Of a DNA stretch of 64,000 bases, positions 41,291 to 50,372 are shown one piece after another. The translations under genes and the position numbers were made by a program. This DNA comes from JAZDGX01 sp964482205 (GTDB taxonomy: Bacteria; Eisenbacteria; RBG-16-71-46; CAIMUX01; WJJG01). Below the pieces are notes generated by a model that ran no database searches, was not told the origin of the DNA, and was given only the letters and a program-made list of their open reading frames with translations. Position 1 is the first letter of the stretch, and each line of letters begins with the position of its first letter. The stretch spans positions 1 to 64,000 of the forward strand of contig CAYZWI010000012.1 of NCBI GenBank assembly GCA_964482205.1, read 5' to 3'.

Positions 41291-43294
41291 TCACAAGTAG
41301 CCGAGCGAACGCAATTGCTCCCGCGTTCGCTCATCCAGCTCGCGGCCCGGGCCGGCGGGGGGCGCGAGATCCCTGCGACGCTGGAAATCGAGCAACGCCT
41401 GACGCAGAGAATCGCACGCCTGGCATTCTCCCTGGATCGCGCGCAGCTCTCCCGGATCCGAAAGCAAGTCGAAGCACAGCGTTCGCCCGTCCGCCTTCCG
41501 CTCGGCCATGCACTTGTTGCCCGGCGTCCGCACGGCCGTGAACTCGTAGGATTCGCTGAACGCAGGCAGATCCGCCCAAGGGGCGCCTGGGCCAGGACCC
41601 TCGTCTCCGGTCAGCAAGGGAACGAGGCTGCGCCCCTGGGCAGCCGCGGAGGGAGGCAGATCGAACACTTGCAGCAGCGTGGGGAGAAGATCGATCTGGC
41701 GCACCGTCTCTTCGCGCCGTTGCCCGCTCGTTGCGCCGGGCCACTTGACGATCAGAGGAATGTGCGTCAGCTCGTCGTAGAGAAACGGGCTCTTGTGAAA
41801 CAGATCGCCATGTTCCAGGAATTCGTCTCCGTGATCCGCGGTGATGATCACCATCGTCCGCGCGCTGAGTCCGAGCGCATCCAGTTCGCGCAGCAGCCGA
41901 GCGACTTCTTCATCGACATAGCGAATGCTGCCGTCGTAGAGGTCGATCAAGCGCTGCACTTCGCCGGTTTCGATATTCGCGCGCGAGCTCGGGTTCTGCG
42001 TGAACCGCTCCCAGCCTCGCTTCCAGAAATCCACGGCCGAACTCGCGCCGGCGGCCGCGGGCGAAGCGAACATCTTCTCGTATTCCTCGGGCGGAATGTA
42101 AGGATGATGAACATCCATGAAATGGACATGCAGGTAGAAGGGCCGGGCGCGCAGATGTCGAAGCTGGGCGATGGCGCGATCCGCGACCACCGCCGCGCGC
42201 GGGCTGCTGCGGGTCTGCGGGGTGCGCTCGAAGGGGCGGACGAGACCGAGGCGAATCAGGTAGAGGCACGGAAGGAGCTCCTCGCGTCCGATCTGGAATT
42301 CGTCGATGGTCTCGAACCCCTGGGTCAGGCCCCATTCCCGCTTGATGAAGGGATTCGTCATCATGCCGCTCGTGCGCAAGCCGGCCGCGCGCAGATGCTC
42401 GGCGAGCGTTTGCGCTTCCTCCGGCAAGGGGCGGGCGACGCCGCCGCGGCGCGTGACCGAATGCATGGAAGGATAGAGCGAGGTGAAAATCGCGGGCATG
42501 CTGAGTTCGGTCGAGTTGCCTTGCGCGATGCAACGATCGAAGACCACCGCGCCGGCCGCGTACGCGTCGATGCGCGGCGAGGTCGGCCGCGAGTATCCGT
42601 AGAGCGAGAGATGATCCGCCCGCAAGGCATCGATGGTGATCAGCAGCAGATTCTGAACGGCACCGTCGGGCACATTGTTCAGGGCCTCACCGTCCCGAGT
42701 CTTCACGGCCCCGCCGTCCGCTCGCGGGCCGGCGGGCGCCATTTCGCCGGCGCGGTAGCGGCTGCGGACATCCGCGTAGACGGTCGCAAGGACCACCAAC
42801 CCGCAAGCCAGCATCAGCATCGCAACGCGGCGCGGCGAAACGCCTCCGCCCGGCCGTCCCAGCAGGCGGCCCAGAAGGGGAGCGATCCGGGGCGTCAGCC
42901 TCCATGCGAGCAGGGCCCCGACGATCAACAGGACTGGAAAGAGCGCCGCGAAGGGGATCCGCATCCCCACCTGGCCCGCGGCGTGCCGCAGGATCGGGGC
43001 GAACACGAGAACCGCGGCCAACAGTGCCGCCGCGGTGGCATGATAGGCGGCCGCCTCCAGGCTCCCTGCCGGGGGTCGGCGCCGGGCGAGAAGGGCCCCG
43101 ACGGCAACGCCGGCCACAGCCGCAACGGCAACGCCCATGACGAGATAGACCAGGAGGAGCCAAGGCCAAGGGGCACCCAGGAGATGGAACCCCTTTCGGA
43201 AGCGAATCAGCGGTTCCAGAAGGCCGAGGGCGCCCAAGGTCAATCCCGAAAAGAGGATGGCCAGCAGGTGCACACGGACGCCGCTCGACTTCAT
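41291..43294 (-). CDS. Membrane-anchored sulfatase-fold protein (second copy)
   Basis: The start ATG at 43294 (MKSSGVRVHLLAILFSG) has GGGGGAATG upstream, giving 667 residues. About five hydrophobic helices (about 8-175) precede the periplasmic catalytic domain. Metal-binding blocks are LITIDALRADHLSLYGYSRP and VIITADHGDEFLEHGDLFHK. The nucleophile segment NSTELSMPAIFTSLYPSMH places Thr262 at the expected position, with neither Cys nor Ser in the CxPSR sense. Like the 36.5-kb gene it ends LRSLGYL. It appears to be a distant paralogue with the same layout and possible phospho-transferase or hydrolase activity. The neighbouring O-antigen-polymerase-like and GT-C genes point to envelope modification. 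Confidence 0.78.
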   Translation of the reverse strand: MKSSGVRVHLLAILFSGLTLGALGLLEPLIRFRKGFHLLGAPWPWLLLVYLVMGVAVAAVAGVAVGALLARRRPPAGSLEAAAYHATAAALLAAVLVFAPILRHAAGQVGMRIPFAALFPVLLIVGALLAWRLTPRIAPLLGRLLGRPGGGVSPRRVAMLMLACGLVVLATVYADVRSRYRAGEMAPAGPRADGGAVKTRDGEALNNVPDGAVQNLLLITIDALRADHLSLYGYSRPTSPRIDAYAAGAVVFDRCIAQGNSTELSMPAIFTSLYPSMHSVTRRGGVARPLPEEAQTLAEHLRAAGLRTSGMMTNPFIKREWGLTQGFETIDEFQIGREELLPCLYLIRLGLVRPFERTPQTRSSPRAAVVADRAIAQLRHLRARPFYLHVHFMDVHHPYIPPEEYEKMFASPAAAGASSAVDFWKRGWERFTQNPSSRANIETGEVQRLIDLYDGSIRYVDEEVARLLRELDALGLSARTMVIITADHGDEFLEHGDLFHKSPFLYDELTHIPLIVKWPGATSGQRREETVRQIDLLPTLLQVFDLPPSAAAQGRSLVPLLTGDEGPGPGAPWADLPAFSESYEFTAVRTPGNKCMAERKADGRTLCFDLLSDPGELRAIQGECQACDSLRQALLDFQRRRDLAPPAGPGRELDERTREQLRSLGYL

Positions 43295-43742
43295 GCATTC
43301 CCCCATGGCATGGCAGAAAACGATCGGCCGCAGAATAGAAACCGGTCGACGGAAAGTCAAGAAACCCGCCCGTGGCATGAAGTTGCAGGGGTTGCACCGA
43401 GTCCGCCCGATTTTGCCGCCGCCCGGCATGGACGCGGCGGCCCGGCCCGGCTAAGGTGGAGGAAAGCGCTGGGTCGAATGCGGGGTGATGCACGGCCTGC
43501 GGCACCGCGAGAAGCTGTGCGCCTACCGGCTCGCGAGGAAAGCGCGGCCTCCGCCGATACGAAGCGGGAACTTGCTTCTTTCGTGATCCTTAGGGCGAGG
43601 AAGCCAGGCTCTCGAGGCTGCCTCGCATGCTCGCTTCGCCTATAGACGGGCCGGGAGGCAGTCGAAACCTGAATTGACGGCTTCCGGCCTGCCAGGCCGG
43701 CGCATCGGCACTTCAAAAGCAAAGGGAGCCTCGTCCCGCCGC
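43295..43742. other. Divergent intergenic region with an inverted repeat at 43684-43700
   Basis: No gene is supported in this 448-base gap between divergent genes. CCGGCCT, a 3-base loop and AGGCCGG form a 7-base stem at 43684-43700, about 43 bases before the next start. No clear -35/-10 pair was found. Confidence 0.4.
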
Positions 43743-45275
43743 ATGATGGAAGACGACACGAACCGGCCGGCACCGCCGGTCTATCCGTGGGCTCCGGCCT
43801 CGCCGTCGCGCGCCCGGCGGCTCTTTCGCGTTCAAGACGCGATGTTCCACCCCATCGTCTGGATCCTGATCGCCGTTGCGATCGGCGCCTTCCTGGGCAC
43901 GCAAGCGGTGGGGACCGCGCAGCGGTACACCAAGCTGCTCGTCGCGCTCGTCTTCGTCTTCGCCATCTTCCGCTTCCCGAGTTTCGTGGGCGTGGGGATC
44001 TTTCTGCTGCTCTACCCCTTCCCCGCGAGGATCCAGATCGGCAGCACGAACATGATCTTCATCGTCCTCCTGGCGGTCGCCTGGATGATCCGCATGGGAT
44101 TGAACAAGGAGCCGCGGATCCAGCGCACCGATCTCGATTGGCCGATCTTCGCGTATCTGGCGGTGCACATCCTTTCGTTGATCAATGTGGAGTCGATGCC
44201 GCTCCTCGTCAACTCGCTGAACAGCTTGCTCGCGCTCGCCGTGCCGATTCTCTTCTATTACATCGTGGTCCATGTCACCGACGACGAACGCAAGTTCTTC
44301 TTCCTCATCCGCATGTTCACCATCTCGGTCACCGTGCTGTACCTGATGGCCTTTCTCGAGCGCTTCGCTCCGCACGTCCAACTCCTTCCGCGCTGGTATG
44401 TCAGCGTTCTGGGCGCCTGGGATCCCGACCCCGACAGCGTCCAGCGCGTGGGCGGAATGATCTCCAATGTGATGATGAGCGACATGGCGGCGATCTTCGT
44501 CATTCTCCAGCTGTTTCTCATGTTTCGCTCGCGGTCCGGCTGGCGCTGGGTGCACGGGGGCCTGGCGGTCGTATCGATCTACGTGCTCTCGATCACCGGC
44601 AATCGCGGCGGTCCGATCGCGCTGCTGGTAGGCGGCCTCTATTTTCTCTGGATCTTCCGGCGTGAAGTCACCGTGAAGAGAATGCTGGCGGCGGCCGCCA
44701 TGTTCGTGGGAGTGGCGTTGATCGCCGAGCAGAGCCTGGGTCGCATCGAAGGCAACATCACGCTCTTCAATCGTTTTTCAGACACCTATTTCGAGCGCGG
44801 TCTGCCCGACACCCGCCGGGTCACCTGGATGTACGCCTGGAACATGATCAAGGAGAATCCGCTGCTCGGCCACGGGCCCTACTTCAGCCATCAGGAGATC
44901 TATCCGGGGCTCAAGCCCGTCTGGCCGCACAACGGATTTCTCTTCTATCTCTTCACCATCGGATTCATAGGGCTGCCGACCTTCCTCTTCCTGCTCGGGC
45001 AAGTGCTGCGGCGCACCTGGGCGGGTCACGGCTTGCGGGTGCGCGAGATCTCCCTGGCGCGGGGAATGATGGCCGTCATGCACATCGCCACCGTTCAGTT
45101 CATCATCGGTCAAATGCGTTCCGACCATCAGCGCGGCGATGTGTACATCTATTTGATGTGGATCCTGTTCGCCTTCGGGATCCTGGCCCGCCGTCTGTAC
45201 GATCGCGAGAGGCGGGCGCCCGCTCCGTCGCCGCCGCCGGTCCTTACCGGCGCAATCGCTCGACCAGGCGGGTGA
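43743..45275 (+). CDS. O-antigen ligase/polymerase-like membrane protein (Wzy_C type)
   Basis: The start is taken as ATG at 43743 (a second ATG follows at 43746), giving 510 residues with about eleven to twelve hydrophobic segments. The signature region of the WaaL/Wzy family is present: ITGNRGGPIALLVGGLYF, then NRFSDTYFERGLPDTRRVTW followed by AWNMIKENPLLGHGPYFSHQ and a large loop with WPHNGFLFYLFTIGF. WaaL joins O-antigen to lipid A core, while Wzy polymerises repeats or exopolysaccharide. Sequence alone does not distinguish them. It converges on and overlaps the HAD hydrolase gene by 32 bases. Confidence 0.82.
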   Translation: MMEDDTNRPAPPVYPWAPASPSRARRLFRVQDAMFHPIVWILIAVAIGAFLGTQAVGTAQRYTKLLVALVFVFAIFRFPSFVGVGIFLLLYPFPARIQIGSTNMIFIVLLAVAWMIRMGLNKEPRIQRTDLDWPIFAYLAVHILSLINVESMPLLVNSLNSLLALAVPILFYYIVVHVTDDERKFFFLIRMFTISVTVLYLMAFLERFAPHVQLLPRWYVSVLGAWDPDPDSVQRVGGMISNVMMSDMAAIFVILQLFLMFRSRSGWRWVHGGLAVVSIYVLSITGNRGGPIALLVGGLYFLWIFRREVTVKRMLAAAAMFVGVALIAEQSLGRIEGNITLFNRFSDTYFERGLPDTRRVTWMYAWNMIKENPLLGHGPYFSHQEIYPGLKPVWPHNGFLFYLFTIGFIGLPTFLFLLGQVLRRTWAGHGLRVREISLARGMMAVMHIATVQFIIGQMRSDHQRGDVYIYLMWILFAFGILARRLYDRERRAPAPSPPPVLTGAIARPGG

Positions 45276-45978
45276 AGCCGGAGAAAGAATCCACCACCCA
45301 ATCCGTGTCCCGCTTGCGCGCGGCCGCCGAGGGCGGATCGATCTCGTTCAGGATCGCGAGCATGAGGACGGTGCGCATTCCCGCCTCGCGGGCGCCTTCG
45401 TGCTCGCGGCTGGCTCCGTCGCCGGCGTAGAGACAGCGTTCGGGCGCGACCCCCAGCCGTTCGGCCGCCAGGCGATAGATCCGGGGATCGGGTTTCATCA
45501 CCTTCTCACGACAGGAAAAGAGCGCGACGCCGAAGAAAGGCGCGAGCGGCGAGGCGGCCCAGCCTTCGATCTCATCGAGACCCGCGTTGCTGATCAAGCC
45601 GAGCGGGAGCCCCAGCCCCCGAAGCCTCTCCAACATCGACAGAACATCGGGAGACACGGCCGTGAACGCGGCGCGAAAGCGTTCGGGACGCGCCGCCACC
45701 GCCGCGCGCACTCGCTCCACGGAAATCGTGGGATCGATCGCGTGCGCAATCCTGCGCACGGACTCGATCGGATCTGGGTCCTCCCCCAGCGCATGCCTGG
45801 GAGATGCTTCGGTCACGGTGTGCGACCACACGGCCGGATCGATTCCAAGGAGTTCAGGCGTCGAAGTCCCCTCCGGCGCGTGGCGCATGTCGATCAAGGT
45901 GTGAAACAAATCGAAGATCACCGCTTCGACGGGCGGCGGCGCGGAGTGCGCGCGCGTACGATGCGGACTGGCGCTCAT
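45244..45978 (-). CDS. HAD-superfamily hydrolase
   Basis: A 244-residue haloacid-dehalogenase-fold phosphatase. Motif I is VIFDLFHTLID (about 20-30) with the nucleophile Asp23. Note that the usual second Asp of DxDxT is replaced (DLFHT), as in some haloacid dehalogenases. Motif II is LGLISNAG, motif III Lys lies in CREKVMKPDPRIYRLAAERL and motif IV is CLYAGDGASREHEGAREAGM. The cap is the helical type between motifs I and II. Substrate unknown. AAAGGGCATTCG precedes the ATG. The 3' end overlaps the convergent O-antigen-polymerase-like gene. Confidence 0.86.
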   Translation of the reverse strand: MSASPHRTRAHSAPPPVEAVIFDLFHTLIDMRHAPEGTSTPELLGIDPAVWSHTVTEASPRHALGEDPDPIESVRRIAHAIDPTISVERVRAAVAARPERFRAAFTAVSPDVLSMLERLRGLGLPLGLISNAGLDEIEGWAASPLAPFFGVALFSCREKVMKPDPRIYRLAAERLGVAPERCLYAGDGASREHEGAREAGMRTVLMLAILNEIDPPSAAARKRDTDWVVDSFSGFTRLVERLRR

Positions 45979-46052
45979 CGAATGCCCTTTTCCTCACCGT
46001 CCCGAAGCCGAACCTCGCCTTCCGGGGAAATCGAGGCCACGCCCACGCCGCG

Positions 46053-47696
46053 CTAGGATGCCGCTTGCGCTTGTCGCCGGAGGAGAAGCAGCGTGACATC
46101 GTCGCCCTGAGGTTCTCCGCCCGCGAAGCGGGCGAGCTCGTCGAGGATCCCATCGGCCATCTGCTCGAGCGAATCGTTCCGGCGAGCGCACAGAACCGAT
46201 TGCAGGCGCTCCTCGCCGAAGAGCTCTTCCCCGGCCATCGCTTCGGTCACGCCGTCCGAGAACACGCACAGCAATCCATGCGGAGGAATGACTACCCGGC
46301 CCGCGGCGAATCGCGAACCGGCGAGCAGGCCGAGAGGCACTCCCGTGGAGGAAAGCGTGTTCAGACAGTCGGCCCCCGAGAAGAGCATCGGCGGGTTGTG
46401 GCCCGCATTCACATAATCGACGGTGTGCGCTCGCGGGTCGAGAAGCCCGAGGAAGAGCGTCGCGTAGTGGTATTCATCGGAGGAGTGCAGCAGTTCGCGA
46501 TCGATGCGTTCGGCGAGCTCCACCGGAGAGAGATTCTCCTGATACAGGACGCGCAATCCGGCGAGCACATTCGACATCAACAACGCCGCGCTCATCCCCT
46601 TCCCCATCACATCGCCGACCACGAACGCCACGCGTCCGTCTTCGAGCGGCGTGATATCGTAGAGGTCGCCCCCCACTTCGAAGCAGGGCACCTGGCGCAC
46701 GGCCAGATCGTAGCCCTCGAGGCGGGGCAGATCGGCGCGCAGGAGCGCGCGCTGTACGCCGGCGGCGGCCGCCACTTCGCGCTCCATGCGCTCCTTTGCA
46801 CGCTGCGCTTCGAGCAGGCGCGCGTTCGTGATCTTCACCGCGACGAGATTGGCGAGCAGGGTGAAGGCGCGCAGCTGATCGCGATCGAAGCGCGTGCGCG
46901 GATCGTCGGTGTCGGCGTAGAGCAGGCCGATCACCTGCTGATTGTCGAACAGCGGCGCGACCATCGCCGAGCGCAGGTTCTGGGCGATGATGCTCTCGTG
47001 CCACGCGAAGCGCGGATCGCCGAGGACATCGTTCAGGATCATCGCCTCGCAATCCTCGAGCACCGTGCGCACGATCGTCTGGCTGAGGACGCAGCGTTCT
47101 TGCTGGACGGCGTCGCGCGGATGCGCGGCGCGAATCGCGGGGGAACCGTCGGGCGTGTCGGTGAGCAGCAAGAGCGCGCGCCTGACCGGGACCACGCGCT
47201 CCACCATCTCGAGGACGAGATCGAAGGTTTCCTGGAGGGGACGCGGCAGCACGAGCAGCTGGCCTGCTTCGGTGACGACCTTCCACAGCATCAGGTTCAA
47301 GTGCGAACCGGTGCAGTCCTCGCGCGCCTGGTTCCAGCTGAGGCTGTCCTGCTTGCTGATGTCGTGAGGGATCTCGTCGCTCGCCGCGTCGATCTCGGTA
47401 TCGGGAATGAGCGTGGACGCCACCCGCAAGGTCACCTGGCCGAAGCGCACGCGATCGCCCGCCTGAATCGTGGCCGCCTCCGTGATGCGGCGCTCATTCA
47501 CCCAGGTTCCGTTCGTGCTGCCGAGATCGCGAATCGAAAGGCGGCCCGCGTCGTTGATCAGCTCCGCATGATGGCGCGAGACGGATTTGTCCATCAGGTC
47601 GAGATCGTTGCCGGCCCCACGGCCGATGAGCAGCTTGGGCTTCTCGATCGCCGCCTGCAGACTGCGATCGCCAATCGTCCCGATCAGGAATGGCAT
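46053..47696 (-). CDS. FHA-GAF-SpoIIE (PP2C-type) serine/threonine phosphatase
   Basis: A 547-residue cytoplasmic signalling protein. The N-terminal FHA domain (about 1-95) has IGRGAGNDLDLMDKSVSRHH and DLGSTNGTWVN, the phosphothreonine-binding loops. A GAF domain (about 150-300) includes LLTDTPDGSP and MVAPLFDNQQVIGLLYADTD. A short helix (AAAAGVQRALL) leads into the RsbU/SpoIIE phosphatase domain (about 320-545) with CFEVGGDLYDI, VVGDVMGKGMSAALLMS and GVPLGLLAG, including the metal-binding aspartates. This order is found in regulators of anti-sigma partner-switching pathways. No partner anti-sigma or STAS gene is adjacent. AGGAGGCGATC precedes the ATG. Confidence 0.9.
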   Translation of the reverse strand: MPFLIGTIGDRSLQAAIEKPKLLIGRGAGNDLDLMDKSVSRHHAELINDAGRLSIRDLGSTNGTWVNERRITEAATIQAGDRVRFGQVTLRVASTLIPDTEIDAASDEIPHDISKQDSLSWNQAREDCTGSHLNLMLWKVVTEAGQLLVLPRPLQETFDLVLEMVERVVPVRRALLLLTDTPDGSPAIRAAHPRDAVQQERCVLSQTIVRTVLEDCEAMILNDVLGDPRFAWHESIIAQNLRSAMVAPLFDNQQVIGLLYADTDDPRTRFDRDQLRAFTLLANLVAVKITNARLLEAQRAKERMEREVAAAAGVQRALLRADLPRLEGYDLAVRQVPCFEVGGDLYDITPLEDGRVAFVVGDVMGKGMSAALLMSNVLAGLRVLYQENLSPVELAERIDRELLHSSDEYHYATLFLGLLDPRAHTVDYVNAGHNPPMLFSGADCLNTLSSTGVPLGLLAGSRFAAGRVVIPPHGLLCVFSDGVTEAMAGEELFGEERLQSVLCARRNDSLEQMADGILDELARFAGGEPQGDDVTLLLLRRQAQAAS

Positions 47697-47805
47697 GATC
47701 GCCTCCTTGCTGACTCGCCTCCCTGCAAATTCTCTTCCCGCGGGATCGCCTCACGCCTGGCCCGCATCGCTTTGCCCTGCGCGGCCGTCTCGGCGCGCGG
47801 GCAGA

Positions 47806-48723
47806 TCAAGGCGTGCGCGCTCGGCGCAGCCCGGCCTCGAGAGCGCTGCCGATGTCCGGATAGCGATACGGGAAGCCCAGCCCGCAAGCCGCGCGAGCGA
47901 AGACGCGCGCGCTCGCGAGCAGCATGGACGCGGAATCCCCCAAGGCCAGCCGCAGCGCGAACGCGGGAGCGGGCAGCCGCGCGGGGCGGCCGAGCGCTTT
48001 CCCCAATGCGCGCGCGAAATCTCGTTGGCGAACCGGTTCGGGCGCGGTGCCGTTCACGATTCCCGCCTGCCCGCTTTCGACGAGGAAGACGAGCAGCGCG
48101 ATGAGATCTTCCCGATCGATCCACGGCCACCACTGACTTCCGGAACCCAGCGAGCCGCCCAACCCGAATCGATAGAGGGGCAGCATGGCGCCGAGCGCAC
48201 CGCCTCCCGGATCGAGCACGAGGCCGAAGCGGCAGCGCGCCACGCGGATGCCGAGCGCCTCGGCGCGTGTCGCTTCCGCTTCCCATTCTACGCACAGGTT
48301 GGCGAGAAAGTCGCTGCCGGGCGTGGAGGCCTCGTCCAGCTTTTCGTCGCCGCGGTCGCCGTAGTAGCCGGTGGCGCTCGCGCACAGGAAGTGCGCGGGC
48401 CGCGCGGCAAGCGCTTCCATCGCGTCGACGAGGCGGCGGGTGCCCACGATCCGGCTCTCGCGCGCCATGCGCTTGCGCTCCGCGCTCATCCGCCCGCCGA
48501 TCGAAGCCCCGGCGAGATGCACGACCGCATCCACGCGCTCGAAGGCTTCGATCGGAATCGCGCCGCGCGCATCCCAGGGATACGCCCGTTCGATGCCGGG
48601 CAGGAACGATCGCGCCCGCTCGGGATCGCGGCCGAGAACGCGAACCGCGTGGCCGCCTTCAAGCAGCCGCCGGCACAGGGGGCGGCCGAGAAATCCCGTC
48701 GCTCCGGTGATGAGAAGGCGCAT
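47806..48723 (-). CDS. TIGR01777-family epimerase (YfcH/SDR39U1-like)
   Basis: A 305-residue extended SDR. The start ATG at 48723 (MRLLITGATGFLGRPL) has AAAGGGG upstream; an upstream in-frame ATG was rejected. The nucleotide-binding motif is ITGATGFLGRPLCRRLL, DAVVHLAGASIGGRMSAERK is the family hallmark, ASATGYYGDRGDE carries the YxxxK-equivalent region and QWWPWIDREDLIALLVFLVE is the C-terminal signature. The physiological substrate of this family is unknown. It precedes and diverges from the decarboxylase gene. Confidence 0.9.
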   Translation of the reverse strand: MRLLITGATGFLGRPLCRRLLEGGHAVRVLGRDPERARSFLPGIERAYPWDARGAIPIEAFERVDAVVHLAGASIGGRMSAERKRMARESRIVGTRRLVDAMEALAARPAHFLCASATGYYGDRGDEKLDEASTPGSDFLANLCVEWEAEATRAEALGIRVARCRFGLVLDPGGGALGAMLPLYRFGLGGSLGSGSQWWPWIDREDLIALLVFLVESGQAGIVNGTAPEPVRQRDFARALGKALGRPARLPAPAFALRLALGDSASMLLASARVFARAACGLGFPYRYPDIGSALEAGLRRARTP

Positions 48724-48908
48724 GCTACCCCTTTCGCCTGCGAGGCCGCTTGACCTCCCCGGCCGGCCCCTCCCAAGGCGCGACAACCGTGAACGATGCG
48801 CTTCCTGCGCGCAAGCCTGGATGGCGATCGCCGCCGAGGGGAGCTAGGATGGGGCAAGCCAAAGGATGCCGTGAACCTGCTGCGCGGGGGCGTTCAGCGG
48901 AGGCCGCC

Positions 48909-50372
48909 ATGGATTCCGAAACCTTTCGCCGATATGGACACGAGACGGTCGATTGGGTCGCCGATTATCTGCGCGACATCCGCTCCTTTCCCGTGATGCC
49001 CAGGGTCGCGCCGGGGGACATTCGCACGCAGCTGCCGGAAGCGGCGCCCGAGCAGGGCGAGTCGATGGACGCGATCCTCGACGACTTCCGCCGCATCATT
49101 CTTCCCGGCGTCACCCATTGGAACCATCCCGCCTTCTTCGCCTACTTCCCCGCCAATCACAGCGGGCCCTCGATCCTGGGAGAGCTGCTCTCGGCCGCGC
49201 TCGGCGTGAATGCGATGGTGTGGCAGAGCAGTCCGGCGGCGACCGAGCTCGAAGAAGTCGTGCTCGAATGGCTGCGCAAAATGGTTCGCCTGCCGGACAA
49301 TTTTCGCGGCGCTATCCAGGACAGCGCTTCCACCGCCACCTTGGCCGCGCTTCTCTGCGCGCGCGAAGAGAAGACCCGCTTTCGCGTGAACGCCGGCGGT
49401 TTCGCGGCGGAGAAGGAGACGCGCTTGCGCATCTACGCCTCCGGCGAAGCGCATTCCTCGGTGGAGAAGGGCGTGAAGATCGCCGGCTTCGGCGCGGAGA
49501 ATCTCGTGCGCATCGCGGTCGATCACGCGTACGCGCTCGATCCGGCCGATCTGGAACGCAGGATCCGCGCGGACGAGCAAGCCGGGGCGGTGCCTTGCTG
49601 CATCGTCGCGACGGTAGGGACCACTTCCTCGACGGCGATCGATCCCCTGCCCGCGATTGCTGAGATCGCGGCGCGCCATGGCGTCTGGATGCATGTCGAC
49701 GCGGCCCTCGCGGGGAGCGCGGCGATTCTTCCCGAGAAGCGCTGGATTCTGAACGGCATCGAAGGCGCCGATTCCTTCGTCTTCAATCCTCACAAGTGGC
49801 TCTTCACCAACTTCGATTGCTCGGCCTTCTTCTGCCGCAAGCCGGATGTGCTCGTTTCGACTTTCGCCATCGATCCCGAATACCTGCGCACCCCGATGGA
49901 CCGGCGGGTGACGAACTACCGCGATTGGGGCATTCCGCTGGGCCGCCGGTTCCGCGCCCTCAAGCTCTGGTTCGTCCTGCGCAACTTCGGCGTGCAGGGG
50001 TTGCGCGAGCGGCTGCGCGAGCATCTTCGTCTCGCGGAGCAATTCCAGCATTGGGTGGAGGACGATCCCTCCTTCGAGCTTCTCGCCCCCGTGCCGTTGA
50101 ACACGATCTGCTTCCGTTATCGTCCCCGGCCCGATGGAGCGCCCCTTTCCGAGCCCGAGCTCGATTCGTTGAACGAGCGGCTCTTGAGGGCGCTCAATCG
50201 CACCGGGCGCGCCTACCTGACGCACACGCGCCTCAGCGGGCGCTATTGCCTGCGCTTGAGCGTGGGACAGACGCAGACGCAAGCGAGCGATGTGCGCGCG
50301 GTCTGGCAGCTCGTGCGCGAGCAGGCCGCCGCGCAGTCTTCCAAAGGCGCGAAAGGCGGGGAGGCGGGATGA
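48909..50372 (+). CDS. Group II pyridoxal-phosphate decarboxylase (aromatic-amino-acid decarboxylase-like)
   Basis: A 487-residue fold-type I PLP enzyme that removes the alpha-carboxyl of an amino acid. The start ATG at 48909 has GGAGG upstream. The N terminus MDSETFRRYGHETVDWVADY is typical of aromatic-L-amino-acid decarboxylases, followed by THWNHPAFFAYFPANHSGPS, WQSSPAATELEEVVLEWLRK, the cofactor-contacting AHSSVEKGVKIAG and the PLP-lysine motif FNPHKWLFTNFDCSAFF. The substrate (tyrosine, tryptophan, DOPA or other) is not determined. The downstream gene overlaps by 4 bases. Confidence 0.9.
   Translation: MDSETFRRYGHETVDWVADYLRDIRSFPVMPRVAPGDIRTQLPEAAPEQGESMDAILDDFRRIILPGVTHWNHPAFFAYFPANHSGPSILGELLSAALGVNAMVWQSSPAATELEEVVLEWLRKMVRLPDNFRGAIQDSASTATLAALLCAREEKTRFRVNAGGFAAEKETRLRIYASGEAHSSVEKGVKIAGFGAENLVRIAVDHAYALDPADLERRIRADEQAGAVPCCIVATVGTTSSTAIDPLPAIAEIAARHGVWMHVDAALAGSAAILPEKRWILNGIEGADSFVFNPHKWLFTNFDCSAFFCRKPDVLVSTFAIDPEYLRTPMDRRVTNYRDWGIPLGRRFRALKLWFVLRNFGVQGLRERLREHLRLAEQFQHWVEDDPSFELLAPVPLNTICFRYRPRPDGAPLSEPELDSLNERLLRALNRTGRAYLTHTRLSGRYCLRLSVGQTQTQASDVRAVWQLVREQAAAQSSKGAKGGEAG

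Noticed and set aside
36555..43294. Formylglycine-dependent sulfatases activated by the FGE-like protein
   Set aside because: Both sulfatase-fold proteins lack the Cys/Ser-x-Pro-Ser-Arg motif and the FGE-fold protein lacks its cysteines.
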